Assembly (NCBI RefSeq): GCF_007625155.1 | Contig: NZ_VMNK01000011.1 | Coordinates: 89,649-153,648, forward strand | DNA length: 64,000 bases | From: Denitromonas halophila | GTDB lineage: Bacteria; Pseudomonadota; Gammaproteobacteria; Burkholderiales; Rhodocyclaceae | Direction of reading: 5' to 3' | Shown: positions 60,530 through 64,000 of the stretch, piece after piece | How the letters are laid out: each line of letters begins with the position of its first letter | How positions within the stretch are numbered: position 1 is the stretch's first letter | Translations under genes and position numbers: made by a program | The notes under the pieces: model-generated | Databases searched by the model: none | The model's input: only the letters and a program-made list of their open reading frames with translations | Told to the model about the DNA's origin: nothing

Positions 60530-61132
60530 ATGCCAGACCAACTGCGATTGATCAAAAAATACCCGAACCGACGCTTGTACGATACACGTACCAGTTCCTA
60601 CATCACGTTGTCCGATGTTAAAGACTTGGTACTGGCCAACGATGAGTTCAAAGTCGTTGATGCAAAGACCGGAGATGACCTGACGCGGGGCATTCTTCTT
60701 CAGATCATTCTTGAAGAAGAAGCGGGCGGTGCGCCGATGTTTACCAGTGACCTGCTCTCCCACATGATTCGCTTCTATGGCAATGCCATGCAGGGGATGA
60801 TGGGAAAGTACCTGGAAAACAACATCAAGGCGTTTACCGACATGCAGCTCAAACTGCAGGATCAGGCGCGTTCGATCTACGGCGAGAACAGCCCGATCAG
60901 CCAGGACTTGTGGGCTCAGTTCCTCAATTTCCAGGGGCCGGCGATGCAGAGCATGATGGGTGCGTACATGGAGCAGAGCAAGAAGATGCTCACCCAGATG
61001 CAAGAACAAGTGGAAAGCCAGACACGCAATCTGTTCTCGGGCTTCCAGTTCCCTAATTATTCGCAGAATCCTCAGGAGACGAACCATGACGTCGCCGTGG
61101 ATCCGCGTAAAACGAGTAGCAATAAGAAGTGA
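60530..61132 (+). CDS. phaR: polyhydroxyalkanoate synthesis repressor PhaR
   Basis: 200 residues. The N-terminal DNA-binding domain is recognisable by LIKKYPNRRLYDTRTSSYIT (about 5-24) and the middle by two PHB_acc segments (LLSHMIRFYGNAMQGMMGKY, FLNFQGPAMQSMMGAYMEQS). PhaR represses phasin and its own gene and is released by binding to the polymer. GGAG at 60517 precedes the ATG at 60530; the long upstream open frame is noise. In related genomes rimO commonly follows, and its 5' stub is found here. Confidence 0.94.
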   Translation: MPDQLRLIKKYPNRRLYDTRTSSYITLSDVKDLVLANDEFKVVDAKTGDDLTRGILLQIILEEEAGGAPMFTSDLLSHMIRFYGNAMQGMMGKYLENNIKAFTDMQLKLQDQARSIYGENSPISQDLWAQFLNFQGPAMQSMMGAYMEQSKKMLTQMQEQVESQTRNLFSGFQFPNYSQNPQETNHDVAVDPRKTSSNKK

Positions 61133-61169
61133 ATCTGCGCGTGAGTATCGTGTTTCGGAGTGAGTCGAT

Positions 61170-61256
61170 ATGAGTCACTCCGCCGCCCCTAAAGTGGGCT
61201 TTGTATCCCTCGGGTGCCCCAAGGCCAAGCCATCTAAACCGATTCAACATCCATGA
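61170..61256 (+). pseudogene. rimO: rimO 5' fragment, cut by the integron platform
   Basis: Starts with ATG and reads MSHSAAPKVGFVSLGCPKA, the N-terminus of ribosomal protein S12 methylthiotransferase RimO, including the first cluster cysteine. After codon 19 (about position 61227) similarity stops: nine foreign codons lead to a TGA at 61254-61256, right at the terminator of intI. The remaining roughly 420 residues with the radical-SAM motif are absent from the window; they could lie beyond the cassette array. Confidence 0.85.
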
Positions 61257-61281
61257 AAAAGCCCGCAGTTGCGGGCTTTTT
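61256..61281. terminator. bidirectional terminator between intI and the rimO stub
   Basis: AAAAAGCCCGC (61256-61266) pairs with GCGGGCTTTTT (61271-61281), loop AGTT. The A- and T-runs allow it to work on both strands, ending intI from one side and the phaR-rimO stub transcript from the other. Confidence 0.9.
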
Positions 61282-61307
61282 GCTGTGTTGATACGGGTTG
61301 ATCCGGA

Positions 61308-62318
61308 TCAGGACATGATCCGATCGAGCGGGCTGACGGTGCCGCGCCCGCCGCGGTTGAGTACGTGGGTGTAGATCATGGTGGTCTTGACGTCTGAATG
61401 GCCGAGCAGTTCCTGGACGGTGCGGATGTCGGCGCCTTGCTCGAGCAGGTGGGTTGCGAAGCTGTGGCGCAGGGTGTGCGGATGCACCAGTTTGCAGATG
61501 CCGGCCTTGCGTGCTGCGGCCTTGACGGCGCGCTGGATGACCCATTCGCCGACGTGGTGCCGCCGATAGACGCCGGTGCGCGGGTCGGCGCTGTAGGTGG
61601 GTGCGGCGAAGATGTATTGCCATGCCCATTGCTTGCCGGCCTGTGGGTATTTGCGTTCAATTGCGAACGGTAGTTCGACGTCTGCGTGGCCGGTGGCCAG
61701 ATCGGTGTCGTGCATGACGCGCCGCGCTGCGATGTGGTCGTGCAGTTCGTCGATGAGGCTGGCCGGGATCATTGTGACGCGGTCTTTGTCGCCCTTGCCG
61801 GCGCGAACGATGATCTCTCGCCGCTCGATGTCGAGGTCTTTGATGCGCAGGCGCAGCCCTTCCGTGAGCCGCATGCCTGTTCCGTACAGCAGCTTGATGA
61901 TGGTTCCGGCGGTGCCGTGGGTGTGGCGCAGCAAGGCTTGCGTTTCTCGAATGGTGAGCACGACGGGGATGCGCTTGCTTTCGCGGGCACGGGTGATGCC
62001 GTCGAGCCATGGGAGGTCGACGCCGAGCACGCGCTTGTACAAATAGAGCACGGCGTGCATGGCTTGATTCTGTGTTTTGGCGCTGACGTTGTCTGCCGTG
62101 GCCAGGTGCGTGAGGAACTGCTCGACTTCGGCGGCGCCCATCTCTGACGGGTGTCTCTTGCCGTGGTGGATGATGTAGCGCTTGATCCAGTGGCAGTAGG
62201 TGCGCTCGGTCGAGAGTGCGTAGTGATTGACCTGGAGACACTCGCGCACGCGGTCCATCAGCCGGGGCGGTTGTGCCTGGCTGTGTGGTGTCGCGTTTTG
62301 TTGTGCTGCTTCAAGCAT
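61308..62318 (-). CDS. intI: integron integrase IntI
   Basis: 336 residues, tyrosine recombinase. N-terminal SAM-like domain (about 20-100) and catalytic domain with R150 ([18 protein letters not shown]), H281 and R284 ([12 protein letters not shown]), H307 (LGHSDVKTT) and nucleophile Y316. The integron-specific extra segment is present at about 215-239 ([20 protein letters not shown]), which separates IntI from XerC/D. Similar in layout to IntI1 but clearly different in sequence. It excises and inserts cassettes at attI/attC. Start ATG at 62318; GAAGG lies about ten bases upstream. No LexA box consensus was found in its upstream region. Confidence 0.95.
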   Translation of the reverse strand: MLEAAQQNATPHSQAQPPRLMDRVRECLQVNHYALSTERTYCHWIKRYIIHHGKRHPSEMGAAEVEQFLTHLATADNVSAKTQNQAMHAVLYLYKRVLGVDLPWLDGITRARESKRIPVVLTIRETQALLRHTHGTAGTIIKLLYGTGMRLTEGLRLRIKDLDIERREIIVRAGKGDKDRVTMIPASLIDELHDHIAARRVMHDTDLATGHADVELPFAIERKYPQAGKQWAWQYIFAAPTYSADPRTGVYRRHHVGEWVIQRAVKAAARKAGICKLVHPHTLRHSFATHLLEQGADIRTVQELLGHSDVKTTMIYTHVLNRGGRGTVSPLDRIMS

Positions 62319-62384
62319 GGCGCGGGCCTTCGGGTGGTTGTGGAACGTTATCCGACAGAATCAGTCGTTGAATTGGTGTTAGGC
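62319..62384 (+). other. putative attI site
   Basis: The 66 bases between the intI start codon and the first cassette end in GTTAGGC (62378-62384), a perfect GTTRRRY crossover core in the orientation expected for attI. The first bases of cassette A (TTAGGCC) are complementary to the R'' core of its own attC (GGCCTAAC at 62746-62753), as expected for an inserted cassette. GTT-containing segments upstream (GTTGTGG, CGTTATCC) could be the weaker integrase-binding repeats. Confidence 0.7.
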
Positions 62385-62391
62385 CACCCGC

Positions 62392-62721
62392 TCACATCCG
62401 CTCTTTGGCGTTCGCAAACACCTGCAGGAACTTGTTCCCGTCCGTGTGCGTATCCACCGCGATCATCGTGAAGTCGGCGCCGCGATACACCCACTTCGGC
62501 AGGTGCCGCTGGGTGTAAATCTCGTTCTCGTAATACTGGCCCTCCTCGTTTGCCAACTCTTCTTCGGTGTCCGCAAACTTCACGGTGCCAGGGCCTTCGC
62601 CGTCCAGCTTCCAAAAGTATTGGCGGGCATCGTCCAGCGGCAGCACGCACCAGTCTTCCACATACCCAAAATACGCAAACACCTCGGCTTGCAGTGCGTT
62701 GTATCGGTCAAGCAGTTCCAT
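62392..62721 (-). CDS. cassette A gene: hypothetical protein
   Basis: 109 residues, acidic, Tyr- and Glu-rich (MELLDRYNALQAEVFAYFGY, LPDDARQY-like segment, EEELANEEGQYYENEIY). No recognised domain. GAGGAAACG directly before the ATG at 62721 is a good ribosome-binding site, and codon use looks genuine, so this is a real gene. It runs opposite to its attC and towards attI and intI; its stop lies eight bases inside the attI crossover. The + strand frame through this cassette reads across attC and has poor composition. Confidence 0.75.
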   Translation of the reverse strand: MELLDRYNALQAEVFAYFGYVEDWCVLPLDDARQYFWKLDGEGPGTVKFADTEEELANEEGQYYENEIYTQRHLPKWVYRGADFTMIAVDTHTDGNKFLQVFANAKERM

Positions 62722-62746
62722 CGTTTCCTCGCTTCTGTTAAATGTG

Positions 62747-62820
62747 GCCTAACTGGTCGCTCAAGGCGACCTCCTACGGGCCTGCGGCCCTACGTCGGCG
62801 CCTTAGCTCGAACGTTGGCC
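62747..62820 (+). other. attC site of cassette A
   Basis: 74 bp. R'' GCCTAAC, 5-nt spacer TGGTC, L'' GCTCAAGGCG, a hairpin-forming middle (GGGCCTGCGGCCC), L' CGCCTTAGC, 6-nt spacer TCGAAC, R' GTTGGCC (62814-62820). L'' has one extra C relative to the complement of L', the extrahelical base that fixes orientation as +. Confidence 0.85.
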
Positions 62821-63065
62821 GGCATGCACTTCAGGCACACGGGCGATTCAACGAACACAGGCCCCTTTCGGCTTTTCAGTTCATGCCGGTCGATCGCGTC
62901 ACTCAGTTCTTGCGGGTAGCGCCACAGCCCGCACCGTCCGCACTGCTTCTGCCGCAGCCCGGCCTTGTGCTGCGCCTCGGCCCATTCATGCCACGCCAAA
63001 TAGCCATCCGGCGCCGGGTCGCCCGGCTTGTATGTGTTCTGCTCCAGTTCGCACGCCACTCTCAC
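62790..63065 (-). CDS. cassette B gene: hypothetical zinc-ribbon-like protein
   Basis: About 91 residues. Two CxxC pairs (QCGRCGLW and VCLKCMPAN) suggest a zinc ribbon. GGAGG lies just upstream; GTG codons at 63068 and 63065 are both possible starts, and 63065 has the better spacing. Its last codons and TAG stop lie inside the attC of cassette A. Like its neighbours it points towards intI, opposite to the attC orientation. Function unknown. Confidence 0.72.
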   Translation of the reverse strand: MRVACELEQNTYKPGDPAPDGYLAWHEWAEAQHKAGLRQKQCGRCGLWRYPQELSDAIDRHELKSRKGPVFVESPVCLKCMPANVRAKAPT

Positions 63066-63085
63066 CACAGCACCTCCAAAATGCC

Positions 63086-63165
63086 CGCCAACAAGTTAAT
63101 CGAGCGGACCACCTGCGTCGTGGCTTCGCCCCGCCTACGGGGTCCGCTCATTGCCAGCGTTCATC
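63086..63165 (+). other. attC site of cassette B
   Basis: 80 bp. R'' CGCCAAC, spacer AAGTT, L'' AATCGAGCGGACC, L' GGTCCGCTCATT, spacer GCCAGC, R' GTTCATC (63159-63165). L'' carries one extra C against the complement of L' (AATGAGCGGACC), giving + orientation. The core AGCGGACC is shared with the attC of cassette C. Confidence 0.85.
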
Positions 63166-63172
63166 GGCTTGG

Positions 63173-63400
63173 TCAGTGCCAGACGATGCTCATGTAAATG
63201 TCGGCTGCCTGGTCGCAGTCCGGTTGCCCGTGGGCCGAACACAGCACACCTATCCCGCACTGTCCGCAGCCCCACATTTCCTGTTTGTCCGGGTGGGCTG
63301 CCAGGTGAAAAGGGCCGTGCTCAAAGCCGCACCGCTTGCACTTAGTGCCGGCGTGCGCAAACCATCCGCATTGCGCTATCTGTTGTTCTTTGGTGGTCAT
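63173..63400 (-). CDS. cassette C gene: hypothetical cysteine-rich protein
   Basis: 75 residues. Three cysteine groups (IAQCGWFAHAG, CKRCGFEHG, WGCGQCGIGVLC) with interspersed His suggest one or two zinc-binding sites. AAGGGAG lies nine bases before the ATG at 63400. The open frame extends upstream into the attC of cassette C, but the ribosome-binding site supports the shorter form. Points towards intI. Function unknown. Confidence 0.72.
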   Translation of the reverse strand: MTTKEQQIAQCGWFAHAGTKCKRCGFEHGPFHLAAHPDKQEMWGCGQCGIGVLCSAHGQPDCDQAADIYMSIVWH

Positions 63401-63424
63401 CGTCGTTTCTCCCTTAAATTCGCC

Positions 63425-63494
63425 GTCGAACTCGTCGCCCAAGCGGACCACAAAAAACTGCGCTTTTTGGGTCCGCTTGCCTCAGTCGTTACAC
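63425..63494 (+). other. attC site of cassette C
   Basis: 70 bp. R'' GTCGAAC, spacer TCGTC, L'' GCCCAAGCGGACC, L' GGTCCGCTTGCC, spacer TCAGTC, R' GTTACAC (63488-63494). One extra C in L'' indicates + orientation. Confidence 0.82.
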
Positions 63495-63680
63495 AGCCTT
63501 GCAGGCCCTTTGCAGCTTCAGCATTGCTCGTCCTACTTCACCGCTGTCCCTCTCATCCGGCGCGAGCGGCTTGTATCCTTCGACATGGTCATAATCAAAA
63601 ACACCCGACAAGCAGCCCCACTGATACGCAGCATCCAGTAGATCGAATAGTTTCTTGCGCAATATCTCTTCTTCGGTCAT
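63489..63680 (-). CDS. cassette D gene: hypothetical protein
   Basis: 63 residues, charged and helical (MTEEEILRKKLFDLLDAAYQ, then DYDHVEGYKPLAPDERDSGE). No recognised domain. GAGGGCGG precedes the ATG at 63680. Its TAA stop lies within the R' core of the attC of cassette C. Points towards intI. An upstream extension to 63752 would read through attC and is rejected. Confidence 0.7.
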   Translation of the reverse strand: MTEEEILRKKLFDLLDAAYQWGCLSGVFDYDHVEGYKPLAPDERDSGEVGRAMLKLQRACKAV

Positions 63681-63702
63681 GTATCCGCCCTCAACATAGT
63701 TT

Positions 63703-63761
63703 GTGTAACCAGTCACGCCAGCGGATTCGCTCCGCTCACGCGCTGCGTTCAATCGTTAGAA
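63703..63761 (+). other. attC site of cassette D
   Basis: 59 bp. R'' GTGTAAC (exact complement of the cassette's first bases, GTTACAC), spacer CAGTC, L'' ACGCCAGCG, L' CGCTGCGT, spacer TCAATC, R' GTTAGAA (63755-63761). One extra C in L'' indicates + orientation. Confidence 0.82.
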
Positions 63762-63958
63762 GGCATGTCAGTGGGTGAATCGAAACCCCTGGCCTGAATA
63801 CACAAATCCTCAGCTCGCTTCAACAAGCGTTGTCCTTGCTCGTATCCGTGCGGGTTTCTATCATTCCCGTGCGTCGCCCTAGCTTCTCCGATCAGCGCCT
63901 GAAGTTCCGTTATTACACACAGCAAATCGCGCCGCGTTGGTTTCTTAGTGATGTGCAC
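63749..63958 (-). CDS. cassette E gene: hypothetical protein
   Basis: 69 residues, basic and helical (KKPTRRDLLCVITELQALIG, then YEQGQRLLKRAEDLCIQARG). No recognised domain. Start GTG at 63958 is favoured because GGAG at 63968-63965 sits six bases upstream; that ribosome-binding site lies within and just beyond the R'' core of the attC of cassette E. A GTG at 63970 is the alternative. Its TGA stop falls in the spacer of the attC of cassette D. Points towards intI. Confidence 0.68.
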   Translation of the reverse strand: MHITKKPTRRDLLCVITELQALIGEARATHGNDRNPHGYEQGQRLLKRAEDLCIQARGFDSPTDMPSND

Positions 63959-64000
63959 TTCTAACTCCACATTGCAGCGCGACGGCTTCGCCGCGCCTGA
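63959..64000 (+). other. attC site of cassette E, cut by the window edge
   Basis: R'' TTCTAAC (63959-63965) is the exact complement of the first bases of cassette E (GTTAGAA), followed by spacer TCCAC and L'' beginning ATTGCAGCGCG, then a GGCTTCGCC hairpin. The R' half is beyond the window. Confidence 0.75.

Larger units (their letters stand above)
61228..64000. mobile_element. integron: intI, attI and at least five cassettes
   Basis: The platform begins at the break in rimO and continues past the window edge. Elements in order: terminator, intI (minus strand), attI, cassette A (62379-62814), B (62815-63159), C (63160-63488), D (63489-63755) and E (63756 to beyond the window). Cassette boundaries are taken after the G of each GTT crossover. 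No antibiotic-resistance gene, qacE or sul1 is present, so this is not a clinical class 1 integron. The left boundary is set by loss of rimO similarity. Confidence 0.85.

Noticed and set aside
62319..62400. LexA box in the intI promoter region
   Set aside because: Only fragments such as CTGTCGG were found; no CTGTN8ACAG-like sequence is present, so SOS control is not supported.
62446..62919. A 157-codon plus-strand frame in cassettes A and B, in the normal cassette direction
   Set aside because: It reads through the whole attC of cassette A, has no good ribosome-binding site, and its residues look random compared with the minus-strand genes.
61308..64000. Interpretation as an array whose attC sites face intI (inverted array)
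   Set aside because: All four complete attC sites have the extra C and the 5-nt spacer on the plus-strand left arm, the known mark of plus orientation, and the GTTAGGC crossover next to intI is also in plus orientation.

Overview
This window looks like a chromosomal segment of a GC-rich betaproteobacterium, most likely of the order Rhodocyclales (Azoarcus/Thauera/Zoogloea-like). That placement is an inference from gene content and order: a nuo operon followed by a Nudix gene, a YdcH-like and a DUF3567-like small protein, PEP-CTERM proteins, a phaC-phaB-phaB-phaR cluster followed by rimO, and an NAD-reducing [NiFe] hydrogenase. No database search was possible.

Layout. 1-6820: 3' end of the respiratory complex I operon (nuoH' to nuoN), closed by a clear terminator. 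6848-10894: Nudix hydrolase, a formylglycine-generating-enzyme-like lipoprotein, and a divergent DMT exporter/LysR pair. 10957-20657: a defence block, a type I restriction-modification operon (small HTH protein, hsdM, hsdS, hsdR) with two extra genes nested inside it (a Schlafen AlbA_2/HATPase-type protein and an FRG-domain protein), bracketed by a 16-bp imperfect direct repeat. 20809-23676: a single-subunit (class II type) ribonucleotide reductase with a NrdR-box-like palindrome upstream. 24104-26916: an HD-GYP protein translationally coupled to a histidine kinase. 27005-32072: hoxFUYHW, a soluble NAD-reducing hydrogenase with its endopeptidase. 32082-46369: signalling, transport and housekeeping genes (HDOD, CDF transporter, PilZ-like protein, sulfhydrylase, GreB, chemoreceptor, HtpG). 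45671-48511: two divergent PEP-CTERM genes, one a secreted nuclease. 48516-56484: ClC channel, LysE exporter, 3-hydroxyacyl-CoA dehydrogenase, ManC, BamD, RluD, PgeF. 56616-61132: polyhydroxyalkanoate cluster.

61170-64000 is the most unusual part. Only the first 19 codons of rimO remain after phaR; the reading frame then runs into a terminator and an integron platform: an intI tyrosine recombinase on the minus strand, a putative attI, and at least five gene cassettes. Four complete attC sites and one truncated attC can be read. Their asymmetry (extra C in the L'' arm, 5-nt then 6-nt spacers) places the sites in the usual orientation, pointing away from intI, yet the gene in every one of the five cassettes lies on the opposite strand and points back towards attI and intI. 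An entire run of reverse-oriented cassette genes, together with disruption of rimO, is the main candidate for something not previously described.

How the genes work together: the nuo and hox sets both handle NADH and quinone/hydrogen electron flow; phaC, the two phaB paralogues and phaR form a carbon-storage module; the restriction operon and the integron are the two visibly accessory regions.
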